64,000 bases of DNA from Candidatus Thiodiazotropha sp. (ex Myrtea sp. 'scaly one' KF741663) (GCA_025655555.1 JAHXIQ010000001.1:186001-250000); one strand, 5' to 3'. Shown: positions 44,716 through 53,489, counted from the stretch's first letter. Translations and numbers: made by a program. The notes: generated by a model from the sequence alone, not told the origin.

Positions 44716-45926
44716 TGCATCACCGACTCAAAGACACCTTCTGGTTGGCCGGGCGGGATTACCGCAACGAGTGGCAGATGTCTGGCTTCTTCATCCTTGC
44801 CCTGGCTGCCGTATTGGGACCTATGCTGATTCTTTTCGGTTTAAAGTTCGGCATAGTCGGCAGTATGCTCGACAACCTGATCGAGGACCCTCGCAATCGG
44901 GAGATCCGCCCCGTGGGCAGCGGTCGTTACAATCGGGCCTGGATTGAAGAGCTACGAAATCGTCCCGAGGTCGCCTTCATCGTGCCTCGCACGCGTGCTA
45001 TCGCCGCTACGATCGAACTCAAAAGTGAAACCGGCAATCGTATCCTGCCGGTAGAAATGATCCCCACTGACCGCGGTGACCCGTTGCTGAAGCATCAGAA
45101 GATGCCGCAAGGACTGCAACAACTGATCCTCTCCGATTCAGCGGCTCGCAAACTCAAGGTCCAGCCGGGTGACGAGATCAGCGGCAGTCTGACCCGACGA
45201 TTCAAAGGCCGCAGTGAAAGGGTACACCTGCCTCTACAAGTCACCGATGTAGCCAAACTTGCCAGCTTCTCCCGTGACGGTGCCTTCGTGCCGCTCTATC
45301 TGGTGGAATCCGCCGAAGACTTCCGGGACGGGCGCGCAGTACCGGCTTTGGGGTGGAGCGGCTCAGCCGGTGACGAAAAAGACCGAACCTACCCCAGCTT
45401 TCGTCTCTATACCCGCTCCATCTATGACGTCTCGCCCATGAGTGACGCACTTGCCAAGCTCGGCATAGAAGTCAGCACACGGGCTGCTGATATCGATATC
45501 GTACGCAGCATGGATCGTAATCTGAGTGCTGTTTTCTGGCTTATCGCCATCATCGGCCTGGCAGGGTTTTCCCTCTCCCTCAGCGCCAGCTTGTGGGCAA
45601 ATGTGGACCGAAAGCGAAAGGAGCTGAGCGTCTTGCGACTGGTCGGTCTGCGCACTGCCGATATCGTCTGGTTCCCGGTGATCCAGTCAATATTTACCGC
45701 CTTCTTCGGCTGGTTGACCGCCTCTCTGATCTATCTCGGAGTCAGCTTTACCATCAATCGGATGTTTGTCTCCCAGCTTGAGAGTGGTGACACCCTGTGT
45801 CATCTCTTGCCTGCCCATTTTCTCATTGCCCTTGTACTCACCCTCGCAGCTGCTATTCTGGCTGCCTCGATGGCAGGCTATCGGGCGGCGCGTATCGAAC
45901 CTTCTGAAGGACTCAGGGATATTTAA
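44715..45926 (+). CDS. FtsX/LolC-like ABC permease, TagS-like
   Basis: The 403-residue protein has TM1 at about 20-40 (ILALAAVLGPMLILFGLKFG) and a long periplasmic domain to about residue 265. Three TM helices follow in the C-terminal half (AVFWLIAIIGLAGFSLSLSA, FPVIQSIFTAFFGWLTASLI, FLIALVLTLAAAILAASMAG), the FtsX/MacB arrangement. It does not form a transport channel in known relatives but passes force across the membrane. Here that would be to the periplasmic vWA protein encoded two genes upstream (inference). Its ATG overlaps the ATPase stop codon by one base (TAATG). Confidence 0.83.
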   Translation: MHHRLKDTFWLAGRDYRNEWQMSGFFILALAAVLGPMLILFGLKFGIVGSMLDNLIEDPRNREIRPVGSGRYNRAWIEELRNRPEVAFIVPRTRAIAATIELKSETGNRILPVEMIPTDRGDPLLKHQKMPQGLQQLILSDSAARKLKVQPGDEISGSLTRRFKGRSERVHLPLQVTDVAKLASFSRDGAFVPLYLVESAEDFRDGRAVPALGWSGSAGDEKDRTYPSFRLYTRSIYDVSPMSDALAKLGIEVSTRAADIDIVRSMDRNLSAVFWLIAIIGLAGFSLSLSASLWANVDRKRKELSVLRLVGLRTADIVWFPVIQSIFTAFFGWLTASLIYLGVSFTINRMFVSQLESGDTLCHLLPAHFLIALVLTLAAAILAASMAGYRAARIEPSEGLRDI

Positions 45927-45940
45927 CGATATCTTCTGTC

Positions 45941-46726
45941 ATGCCTTTACGAAGCACTTCCTCAGATTGGATACCAGGGCCTAAAAAGATAGTAACCTCG
46001 AGAGATTGTCTCGATATCATCTATCGGGACACCCATCTGATTGCTGTCAACAAACCCGCCGGCCTGCTTGTCCACCCCTCACTTGTCGACAAGCATGAAA
46101 AGCGATCTGCAATGACACTCCTGCGGGATCAGATCGGGCAATATGTCTATCCCGTGCACCGTTTGGATAAACCGACATCGGGGGTTTTACTGTTTGCACT
46201 TTCATCTGAGATCGCCAGAAATCTCAGTACCCAGTTTTCCGATAAGCAGGTTATAAAACAGTACCTTGCGGTTGTTCGGGGATACACAGCGCTTTCTGAC
46301 ACCGTTGACTACCCGCTGAAGGAGAAGCTGGACAAGATGACTGACCGCAGGGCCAGAAAAAGCAAACCTCCCCAGCCCGCCATCACAAAATATCACCGCC
46401 TGGCTACCCTGGACCTTCCCTTCTGCGTCGACCGCTACCCGACCAGCCGCTACTCCCTGGTGAAGATAAATCCACTAACTGGAAGAAAGCATCAGATCCG
46501 ACGCCATTTCAAGCATCTCTCTCACCCGATTATTGGTGATACGAGCTATGGGAAAACAAATCATAATCGTTTTTTTGCTGAACAGTTTGGTTGCCAGCGC
46601 CTGTTGCTCGCGGCAACCCAGATGGAGATTAAGCACCCAGATACCGGAGAATCCCTTGTGTTGGAAGCGGCGCTCGAGAATGTGTTCAGGAAGATAGAAG
46701 AGTTATTTATTAACCAGGCAACCTAG
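45941..46726 (+). CDS. truC: tRNA pseudouridine synthase, TruC-like (RluA family)
   Basis: The 261-residue protein has the RluA catalytic motif YPVHRLDKPTSGVLLFAL, in which Asp of RLDKPTSG is the nucleophile, plus LIAVNKPAGLLVHPS and the C-terminal INPLTGRKHQIRRHFKHL. Length and the lack of an S4 domain fit TruC, which makes pseudouridine 65 in tRNA. The first about 25 residues before IIYRDTHLIAVNKP are not conserved in the family as I recall, so the true start may be later. It begins 14 bases after the permease gene but is functionally unrelated. Confidence 0.82.
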   Translation: MPLRSTSSDWIPGPKKIVTSRDCLDIIYRDTHLIAVNKPAGLLVHPSLVDKHEKRSAMTLLRDQIGQYVYPVHRLDKPTSGVLLFALSSEIARNLSTQFSDKQVIKQYLAVVRGYTALSDTVDYPLKEKLDKMTDRRARKSKPPQPAITKYHRLATLDLPFCVDRYPTSRYSLVKINPLTGRKHQIRRHFKHLSHPIIGDTSYGKTNHNRFFAEQFGCQRLLLAATQMEIKHPDTGESLVLEAALENVFRKIEELFINQAT

Positions 46727-46727
46727 T

Positions 46728-46855
46728 GGGCCATGCGGTAAATAAGGTAACGATCAGAGCCCATCAAGAAACGAAGAGCGTAGATTTAGTGATGCAAAAT
46801 GAGCGACGAGTAGTAACGAGCGGCGCTTTTTCAGGCGCAACATGCTGGCAGGGTC
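46728..46855. mobile_element. Degenerate remnant of the MITE-like family
   Basis: The stretch AATGAGCGACGAGTAGTAAC followed by GAGCGGCGCTTTTTCAGGCG (46799-46838) matches the core of copies 1-3, and AGCGTAGATTTAGTGATGCA precedes it. Clear terminal repeats and TA duplications are absent, so the borders are approximate. It lies between truC and the RRM gene, which are convergent. Confidence 0.55.
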
Positions 46856-46857
46856 AG

Positions 46858-47124
46858 TTAGCGGCGCCTACCGCCACGCCCCTTTTTAGGGTTATTCAAT
46901 CCGACGCCAATCACGCTGCCATCGAACTCCTTTCCATCCAGCGCCGTGATTGCAGCTCGGCCCTCGTGTCCTTCCATTTCGATAGTGGCGAAACCTTTGC
47001 ACTCACCGGAAAAGATATCTTTCACGAGTTTGATCGAGCGCACAGCACCATATTTGGAGAAGAGTGCACTAACGCTCTCTTCGGTGGAAATACGAGGCAG
47101 ACCGCGTATAAAAATTGTAATCAA
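46858..47124 (-). CDS. Small RNA-binding protein with one RRM domain
   Basis: The 88-residue protein is a single RNA recognition motif. RNP2 is IFIRGLPR at the N-terminus and RNP1 is CKGFATIEM near residues 42-50. A basic tail KKGRGGRRR follows. Start is TTG at 47124; no ATG lies close and the ribosome site is weak. RRM proteins of this size occur in cyanobacteria and marine gammaproteobacteria, often induced by cold. It lies downstream of a cold-shock gene on the same strand, with a hairpin between them. Confidence 0.85.
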   Translation of the reverse strand: MITIFIRGLPRISTEESVSALFSKYGAVRSIKLVKDIFSGECKGFATIEMEGHEGRAAITALDGKEFDGSVIGVGLNNPKKGRGGRRR

Positions 47125-47195
47125 TGGGATTTGACCAATGTTGGCTGCGAGACAACTGACACGATCAGTCTCCCACCTTCAAATAATGCGGCGTC

Positions 47196-47229
47196 GATTC
47201 GTGTGCCGAAAAAATCCGACACACGAATC
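47196..47229 (-). terminator. Hairpin after the cold-shock gene
   Basis: GATTCGTGTG pairs perfectly with CACACGAATC, and the pairing can be extended through TCG/CGG-type bases to a loop of Ts. It starts 12 bases after the csp stop codon. The T tract lies within the loop rather than after the stem, so it is either an attenuating structure ahead of the RRM gene or an mRNA-stabilising hairpin. Confidence 0.5.
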
Positions 47230-47240
47230 TTGAAAAGAAT

Positions 47241-47450
47241 CTAGAGTGCGACTACGTCATTAGCCTGAGGGCCTTTTGCACCCTCAACCTCGACGAATTC
47301 GACTTTCTGTCCCTCTTCGAGAGACCGATGGCCTTCGCCTACGATAGAACGAAAATGAACAAATAAATCTTTGCCATTTTCACGCTCAATAAAACCAAAA
47401 CCTTTTGCACTATCGAACCACTTAACGGTTCCAGTCTGTTTCTCAGCCAT
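47241..47450 (-). CDS. Cold-shock domain protein (CspA family)
   Basis: The 69-residue protein is a complete cold-shock domain: [20 protein letters not shown] with RNP1 (KGFGFIE), LFVHFRSI with RNP2 (LFVHF), and [20 protein letters not shown]. It binds single-stranded RNA or DNA and melts secondary structure. The specific paralogue cannot be told. A GGAATACC-type sequence precedes the ATG. Confidence 0.94.
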   Translation of the reverse strand: MAEKQTGTVKWFDSAKGFGFIERENGKDLFVHFRSIVGEGHRSLEEGQKVEFVEVEGAKGPQANDVVAL

Positions 47451-47708
47451 CTTGGGTATTCCTCAAATATTCAGTAAAACATCTGCACCAATGGTACAAA
47501 CAGCTGCTGCAAACACCGGCAGGCAAAAGTTATCTTGATCCGAGTACATCTTTAGGGAAACTCACGAATAGAATAATTTCATGCAGGTTAGATCTGAAGC
47601 AGAACCCTAACACTACGCCATACGGCCAGGAATAGCAAAAATAAAATATTACTTATGCTTCAGCCCACACACCCTCCGCGGGATCTTCCTCAATGGCATA
47701 ATTTACCA

Positions 47709-48149
47709 TCAAAGCCAGCGTCTGGTTTTCGTACAATAGTCTGAAAAGGCTTTACCAAAACGCCTCTCCAAGTACTGTTCCTCCGGCACAATGTTGTAGC
47801 GATTGATAACCAAAACGAACACGAATGAAAACGGGAGTGCGAAGAGGCTCTGCAACCAGAGGCTCAGTGCAAGAAGACACATTAAAAGACTGAGATACAT
47901 AGGGTTACGAGTGTGGCGGTATGGCCCACCAGTTACCAGGCAGCTGGCCTCCGCGTAGGGGTGTGAAGTGGTATGGAAGGATCTGAATGTAACAGCCGCC
48001 CATATAGCCAGCAGTAACCCCGATACTATCAGTACGATTGAGAGTATTTTACTTCCGACCATCAGCTCGGATGACAATGGCCATAGGCCTCTTGTCCAGT
48101 AGATTGCGGCGGCAAAAAGCAGAAACCAGATAGGTGGATAGAGGCGCAA
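47709..48149 (-). CDS. Isoprenylcysteine carboxyl methyltransferase family membrane protein
   Basis: TTG at 48149, with AGGGAAGG five bases upstream, gives 146 residues. The start helix (YPPIWFLLFAAAIYW) and three further hydrophobic segments flank the conserved core GGPYRHTRNPMYLSLLMCL and the C-terminal IVPEEQYLERRFGKAFSDYC. These are the ICMT/PEMT SAM-binding motifs (RHxxYP-like and EE). Bacterial relatives methylate unknown lipids or small molecules. It lies alone between the csp gene and a MITE remnant. Confidence 0.82.
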   Translation of the reverse strand: MRLYPPIWFLLFAAAIYWTRGLWPLSSELMVGSKILSIVLIVSGLLLAIWAAVTFRSFHTTSHPYAEASCLVTGGPYRHTRNPMYLSLLMCLLALSLWLQSLFALPFSFVFVLVINRYNIVPEEQYLERRFGKAFSDYCTKTRRWL

Positions 48150-48181
48150 TGGGACCTTCCCTGTATTTTTTGGCTAGGCTA

Positions 48182-48345
48182 TAGGGCCGGTTGGCACTAA
48201 ATTAATTGCCACTATCGGACCTAAAAAAGCATCAATCAAGGCGCAAGGCGCGTAGTTTAGGCCGTCCCAAATGAGTGACGAGTCATGCTTTTTGGCCCAA
48301 CCCGAAGAGCCAAGGCCATTGTTGACCTGTCGGTTAAATCAATTG
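48182..48345. mobile_element. Degenerate MITE-like element, copy 6
   Basis: The left end TA-GGGCCGGTTGGCACTAAAT-TAATTGCCAC matches the start of copy 2 with several substitutions. The inner part has AATGAGTGACGAGTCATGCT and AAGAGCCAAGGCCATTGTTG, also present in copies 2 and 4. The right inverted repeat is nearly lost (ACCTGTCGGTTAAATC). It fills most of the 318-base gap between the ICMT-like gene and the DEAD-box gene; a TACGGTATACT promoter-like stretch follows at about 48400. Confidence 0.65.
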
Positions 48346-48467
48346 TACACATACCCTTAATTTAAGATTGGGTATCGTGATCCTTTCCCGTTTACGGTAT
48401 ACTCCCGCGCCTTCTCACCCCATCTCGATGAAGCGGCTGACCGTTTCCCATCCCCCCGAGTAGACAG

Positions 48468-50207
48468 ATGACCGCTTCCGACAAGATTGTAGATTTTTCC
48501 AGCCTAGCACTGGCCCCAGGCCTGCTTAAAGCCATTCAAGCCATGGGATATGAGGTGCCTACACCGATCCAGGCTGAAGCTATCCCCCCTCTACTCGAGG
48601 GAAATGACCTGCTGGGGCAGGCCCAAACAGGTACCGGAAAAACAGCTGCTTTTGCGCTCCCACTGCTCAGCCGGCTCGATAGCAAGCAGAAATCGCCCCA
48701 AATTTTGGTGCTGGCCCCGACCAGAGAATTGGCGCTACAGGTTGCCGAGGCTTTTCAAAGCTATGCCAGCCAGTTGCCCTCTTTTCACGTTCTGCCGCTC
48801 TATGGCGGACAGAGCATCGGCCTCCAACTTCGTCAGCTACAGAGAAATCCTCAGGTTATCGTCGGCACACCTGGTCGTGTCATGGACCATCTGAGACGAA
48901 AATCGTTAACACTGAATGGCCTACGCTCTCTGGTCCTCGACGAAGCTGACGAGATGTTGAATATGGGATTCATCGAGGATATCGAATGGATCTTCGATAA
49001 AGCACCACCTGAGCGACAAGTGGCCCTCTTCTCCGCAACCATGCCGGATGCTATCCGTCGCATCGCCAGAAAACAGCTGCGTAACCCAATAGAAATCAAG
49101 GTCAAAAACAAAACAGAGACAGTCACAACCATTGACCAGTCTCACTGCGTAGTGACTCGCCATCATAAGATGGATGCCCTGACCCGCCTGCTGGAGGTTG
49201 AAGCCTTCGACGGCATGATTATTTTCGTGCGCACCAAAACAGCGACAGTAGAAGTGGCCGACAAGCTCGAAGCACACGGTTTTGCTGCCGAGGCACTAAA
49301 CGGTGATATGAATCAGGCCATGCGTGAGCGCACTGTCAAGCGTCTGAAGGCCGGTCAGTTGGATATCATCGTCGCCACCGATGTGGCCGCCCGCGGTCTC
49401 GATGTTGAGCGAATCAGCCATGTGGTCAACTTTGATATTCCCAACGATCCCGAATCTTATGTCCATCGCATCGGGCGCACGGGTCGAGCCGGACGCACCG
49501 GGAAGGCACTATTGTTCGTGCAACCGAGGGAGCGCGGTCTGCTCAAAGCCATTGAGCGTACAACCCGCCAACCCATTCCCGCAATAAACTTGCCGACAGC
49601 GGATGATCTGAGTGAACACCGTATCGATCGCTTCGTGGACATGCTTCGCGAGACCCTCAGTGAACAGGATCTGGACTTCTACTATCGACTTGTCAGTCGT
49701 ATCGAGAAAGAGCAGGAGACAAGTGCTCTGGATATCGCTGCGGCACTGACTTTCCTGAGTCAGAAAACACGACCATTTATTGTCGATGAGTTGGAGAAGC
49801 CGTTACGGAAGGGACGCAATGAGCGTCAAGAAAGAAGCTCGGAAAAATCTGACTTCGGTAAGCGCCCCAAAAAAACATCTCGCAAAAGAGATAATTCAGT
49901 CCCCTTCGAGACTTACCGGCTAGAAGTCGGGGAGAAGCATGAAGCCTCACCGAGAGAAATCGTTGGTGCAATCGCCAACGAAGCCGGACTTGATGGTCAG
50001 ATGATCGGTCGTATTGATATTCGGGAAGATCATAGTCTGGTAGAGCTCCCAGTTGGTATGCCAAAAGATATCTACCAACACCTGCGGCGGGTTTTTGTCC
50101 GTGGGCAGAGACTCGATCTGCACCTTTCGGAAGAGACTCCATCGTATGAGCGTCAATCCCAAAAGAAAGGAAAAGGAAAGAAAAAACGTAAAAAAGAGAA
50201 ATCGTGA
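48468..50207 (+). CDS. deaD: DEAD-box RNA helicase, DeaD/CsdA-type
   Basis: The 579-residue helicase has the ordered motifs: Q motif (GYEVPTPIQAEAIP), I AQTGTGKTAAF, Ia APTRELALQ, Ib TPGRVMDHL, II VLDEADEML, III FSATMP, then IVa IIFVRTK, V ATDVAARGLDV and VI HRIGRTGRAGRTG. From about residue 445 a basic linker leads to a DbpA-like RNA-binding domain (FETYRLEVGEKHEASPREIV). The C-terminus is lysine-rich (KKGKGKKKRKKEKS). DeaD remodels ribosomal precursors and mRNAs in the cold. The neighbourhood holds other RNA-binding genes. Confidence 0.92.
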   Translation: MTASDKIVDFSSLALAPGLLKAIQAMGYEVPTPIQAEAIPPLLEGNDLLGQAQTGTGKTAAFALPLLSRLDSKQKSPQILVLAPTRELALQVAEAFQSYASQLPSFHVLPLYGGQSIGLQLRQLQRNPQVIVGTPGRVMDHLRRKSLTLNGLRSLVLDEADEMLNMGFIEDIEWIFDKAPPERQVALFSATMPDAIRRIARKQLRNPIEIKVKNKTETVTTIDQSHCVVTRHHKMDALTRLLEVEAFDGMIIFVRTKTATVEVADKLEAHGFAAEALNGDMNQAMRERTVKRLKAGQLDIIVATDVAARGLDVERISHVVNFDIPNDPESYVHRIGRTGRAGRTGKALLFVQPRERGLLKAIERTTRQPIPAINLPTADDLSEHRIDRFVDMLRETLSEQDLDFYYRLVSRIEKEQETSALDIAAALTFLSQKTRPFIVDELEKPLRKGRNERQERSSEKSDFGKRPKKTSRKRDNSVPFETYRLEVGEKHEASPREIVGAIANEAGLDGQMIGRIDIREDHSLVELPVGMPKDIYQHLRRVFVRGQRLDLHLSEETPSYERQSQKKGKGKKKRKKEKS

Positions 50208-50513
50208 ATACTGCTGACATGAGATTTCTGACTTGTCTGAAGTCTCGTAAAAAGCGAAGCAGTGTCGGATTTTTTTACATTTTTTTACATAAAATCAGGG
50301 CCTGAATTTTTTTGTTCAGCATGATAAAACAAAGTTAGCTGCCACTTTACATCATTGTTTTTTATATAATTTTAAAAAAAACAATTGGGAAGAATCTATC
50401 GCACCACCAAACAAAACCCTGATTACATAGGGTTAATCGGTCTTTAAAAAAGCCAAAAAATAAGTCAATGTATGGAAGACAACAACAGCTTACATGGATG
50501 AGGAAAGGGAGAT
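50208..50513. other. 306-base AT-rich intergenic region
   Basis: No gene is seen. It has an 8-base-pair hairpin (GAGATTTC/GAAGTCTC) at 50221-50248, a tandem TTTTTTACAT repeat at about 50271-50290, and an A/T palindrome-like stretch at about 50358-50385. The composition is far more AT-rich than the neighbouring genes and may hold the deaD terminator and the promoter or long 5' leader of the next gene. Confidence 0.4.
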
Positions 50514-50912
50514 ATGTGGATTTTCTACAAACACTTACCGCGCGGCACTTCGGTAAAAGAGATCAACAGAGTCACGCGAAAGGGTTGCAGGTCTGGCCTG
50601 CAATTCTCGATGCTCTTCAAACGGAACATCATTAAACGCTCAAAAATCATTCGCATAAGGGACTTGAAGTCCGACAGTACCGAATACCACGCCATCGTAC
50701 AGGTCAGCACCCAAGTAACTGCTGACAATATTATTGATAACCTGGATGGAAAAACGGTCAACGGTCTGTTCATCAAACCTCATCGCTACCAACGCAGGTT
50801 TCCCTCGCGAGATCGACGGAACAGTCAGCTGGCCAACCCGAAACTAGCTGAGCGTCGTAAGTCAGACAGACGCAGAGAAAATCTCATTACCCGGGTGCTC
50901 GAGACATCCTGA
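50514..50912 (+). CDS. Small basic protein, RRM-like, unknown
   Basis: The 132-residue protein starts at ATG 50514 after a strong GGAAAGGGAG ribosome site, which argues that it is real. It begins MWIFYKHLPRGTSVKEINRV, and later has YHAIVQVSTQVTADNIIDNL and DGKTVNGLFIKPHRYQRRF. That is a beta-alpha-beta-beta-alpha-beta order like an RRM, though RNP motifs are weak. The C-terminal 40 residues are rich in Arg (RDRRN, ERRKSDRRREN). It probably binds RNA (inference). It follows deaD on the same strand but across a 306-base AT-rich gap, so it has its own promoter. Confidence 0.7.
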   Translation: MWIFYKHLPRGTSVKEINRVTRKGCRSGLQFSMLFKRNIIKRSKIIRIRDLKSDSTEYHAIVQVSTQVTADNIIDNLDGKTVNGLFIKPHRYQRRFPSRDRRNSQLANPKLAERRKSDRRRENLITRVLETS

Positions 50913-50966
50913 CTCTCTTGTTTGGAAGCACCCCTGCCTTCTCTCGTCGAGAGAAACTGGATTCCC

Positions 50967-53303
50967 TTAGTTGGTCACATTGATTTCAACAACATTGGAA
51001 TATGAGCTGGCATTTCCATCCACATCATAGGTAGTCAAAGCGACATAGTAGGTACCGACTTCCTTATCGGAGATGGTGACAGATGTTGCCGTACCCTCAT
51101 TCAGATCGACTTCCATCTGCAGTGAATCGCTTGTGTCTCCAATGTAGATGCGATATCCATCGATCTCAGAGATAGTTAATGGAGAACCATCTGTACGGGT
51201 AGTCGGTGCTGACCAGCTTAATACCATGGAACCCTTAGACACCACTGAAGAGTTCACCGCAATACTGAAGGCCCCCAATGATACGTCCTCGTTGCCATCT
51301 GTAACAGTAATCTGGATATTGCCGTATACACCCACATCAGATTCCTGAGGCGTACCAGTCAGGCTACCATTGCTGCTATTAAAACTTGCCCAAGCAGGTA
51401 AGTTGTTGACGGTAAAAGTGAGGCTGTCACCATCAGCGTCGTCTGCATTCGGAGCAAACGTGTAACCATCACCCGCTATAACACTGGCGCTTGGCGTACC
51501 GCTAATGGTAGGCGCCTGATTAACATCTGTTACGGTGATATTAAATGAGGCCAATGAGGCACTGGCCGCACCATCGCTGACACTGATCACGATATTGCTG
51601 TAGGTACCAGCCGCAGTGAAATCAGGTGTACCGGAGAGTGTTCCTGTTGAATCGTTGAAACTCGCCCATTGCGGGAGATTCGAAACACTGAATGCAAGAC
51701 TATTGCTGTCAGGATCGCTGGCGACAGGGGTAAAACTGTAAGCATTACCTTCTGCCAATGAGCTATCAGGTGTACCGGAGATAGTCGGTGCACGATTGAG
51801 ATCCGCTACCGTGATATTGAAAGAACTGAGTGAAGCACTGACACTCCCGTCACTGACACTGATTACAATATTGCTATAGGTGCCGGCATCCAGATAGCCC
51901 GGTGTACCCGACAGATTACCGGAGGCGGCATCGAAGTTGGCCCAAGAGGGCTGGTTGCTGATACTGTACGTCAGGCTGTCTCCATCCGCATCCGATGCAG
52001 TTGGTGTGAAACTGTAAGTCGACAGCTCTACTGCATGGGTGACTGGCGAACCACTGATAACAGGCGCCCGATTGCTGTCAGAGACAGTGATATCAAAGGC
52101 ACCGAGCGATGCATTCAATTCACCGTCTGAAACTGTAATTGTAATACTGTTGTAGCTACCGGCATCACCTATAGCAGGCGTACCTTCTAAGATACCACTG
52201 GTTATGTCGAAGCTGGCCCAAGCGGGTTTGTTCGCAATGGAGAATGACAAGTTGTCACCATCGGGATCATTGGCTAACGGGCTGAAGCTGTAGGCGTAAC
52301 CTTCTGTCGCACCGCTGTCAGGTACACCGCTAATTGTGGGAGCCTGATTATCACCACCCGTGTATTGCACGGTAAGTACCGCGGCATTTGCTGCATTCCC
52401 CTCGTACGCATCAGCGGTACGCGTACCGGAACCGGAAATCACCAGCACCAAATGGTTGTCACTATTCCAGCCTGAACGGTTGACCACTTCCTGAACAACA
52501 TTTGAGAAATCACTACTGGTCTGAGCACTGGCACTTTCACCCACAACACTCCAGGGGTCAGTACTCCAATTGGCCGTTGCTACTGTTGAAGCACGTCTTG
52601 AGACGTCACCAGAATTGGCACTGAAAGATGATGCATCATCACTGGCCTCAGCCCAGATAACCAGATTGGAATCACCTGTACTCACCTCATCAGTCGTAAA
52701 ACGGAGATTTGCCTGCGTAATAACGGCGTCTTTTGGTACAGGAAGGGAAAAACGCAATCCAACCAGCTGATCTCCATCATCATTTATCAGCTCAAGATCA
52801 CTACTGTTGAGATACATGCTGCCAGTATCCCACTCTTCCACGTCATCCATGCCGTCCGAAATACGGGCTGAAACAACCTGTATTTCTCCGCTGTCGATGA
52901 CTGTAATATTAAATACCGGCAGACTTGCCGTGGCGCTGCCGTCACTGACGGTCAGTGTAATATCGTTGGAGCTGCCCACATCACCGGATGTAGGAATACC
53001 AGATAGTGTCCCGCTCGATGCATCCAAGCTTACCCAGCCTGGCAGGTTTGCAGCTGTATAGCTGAGCTCATCTCCATCTGGATCGCTGGCATTCGGGGTA
53101 AAAGCATAAGTTGCGCCGACAGACGTAACGGTAGCTGGTATGCCGTTGATCTCTGGTGAACGGTTGGCTACAGGAACTTCCGGGACCTCCGGATCGCTGA
53201 CTACGTTGCCGGCTGGATTACTGCCTGTTGTCTCTTCACTGCCACATGCTGTGAGAATGAGAGTAGTTACCAATACCGATGCTAGTTTACCGAGTGACTT
53301 CAT
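50967..53303 (-). CDS. Lipoprotein with DNRLRE-like domain, five Ig-like (He_PIG) repeats and a C-terminal Fn3
   Basis: ATG at 53303 gives 778 residues with a lipobox (VLVTTLILTAC); a start at 53399 would place the signal 32 residues inside. After one Ig-like repeat (about residues 40-140) comes a beta-rich domain with VSARISDGMDDVEEW and LRFSLPVPKDAVITQANLRF, like DNRLRE carbohydrate-side domains. Four more 92-residue Ig-like repeats follow, each with NRAPTISG, DADGDSL, WASF, GTPxxxDAGxY and ISVSDG signatures. A fibronectin III-like domain (LSWSAPTTRTDGSPL) ends the protein. It is probably a surface adhesion or carbohydrate-binding protein (inference). A CRP-like site lies about 170 bases upstream. 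Confidence 0.82.
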   Translation of the reverse strand: MKSLGKLASVLVTTLILTACGSEETTGSNPAGNVVSDPEVPEVPVANRSPEINGIPATVTSVGATYAFTPNASDPDGDELSYTAANLPGWVSLDASSGTLSGIPTSGDVGSSNDITLTVSDGSATASLPVFNITVIDSGEIQVVSARISDGMDDVEEWDTGSMYLNSSDLELINDDGDQLVGLRFSLPVPKDAVITQANLRFTTDEVSTGDSNLVIWAEASDDASSFSANSGDVSRRASTVATANWSTDPWSVVGESASAQTSSDFSNVVQEVVNRSGWNSDNHLVLVISGSGTRTADAYEGNAANAAVLTVQYTGGDNQAPTISGVPDSGATEGYAYSFSPLANDPDGDNLSFSIANKPAWASFDITSGILEGTPAIGDAGSYNSITITVSDGELNASLGAFDITVSDSNRAPVISGSPVTHAVELSTYSFTPTASDADGDSLTYSISNQPSWANFDAASGNLSGTPGYLDAGTYSNIVISVSDGSVSASLSSFNITVADLNRAPTISGTPDSSLAEGNAYSFTPVASDPDSNSLAFSVSNLPQWASFNDSTGTLSGTPDFTAAGTYSNIVISVSDGAASASLASFNITVTDVNQAPTISGTPSASVIAGDGYTFAPNADDADGDSLTFTVNNLPAWASFNSSNGSLTGTPQESDVGVYGNIQITVTDGNEDVSLGAFSIAVNSSVVSKGSMVLSWSAPTTRTDGSPLTISEIDGYRIYIGDTSDSLQMEVDLNEGTATSVTISDKEVGTYYVALTTYDVDGNASSYSNVVEINVTN
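51246..52349 (-). repeat. Four tandem 276-base coding repeats (Ig-like domains)
   Basis: Four consecutive units of about 92 codons encode the Ig-like repeats of the lipoprotein. They are similar at protein level (NRAP/NQAP start, SVSDG end) but clearly diverged at DNA level, so they look old rather than a recent expansion. Positions were derived by counting codons and are accurate to roughly ten bases. Confidence 0.75.
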
Positions 53304-53473
53304 TTTCGTCGTCCCATAACGTTCTATGTCACACAGGTTAACGGCATTTCCTGCCACCCTATGAGGAGACACATCACAGTTCAAAACAACCGAAGTCACA
53401 CTGTTAGCCGGGCTCTTTGTTTTACTTGATTTAAGTCACATTCAGCAATGAAATACGGGGCAAGTAGACAGCG

Positions 53474-53489
53474 TGTGAGTCGATTCACA
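53474..53489. promoter_or_regulatory. Perfect CRP/Vfr-type core site
   Basis: TGTGA-GTCGAT-TCACA is an exact match to the CRP core palindrome (TGTGA-N6-TCACA). It lies in the divergent gap between the Ig-repeat lipoprotein (start 53303) and the aminotransferase operon (start 53727). Either gene could be the target; the distance to the lipoprotein start (about 170 bases) fits activation better. No crp gene is in the window. Confidence 0.6.
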
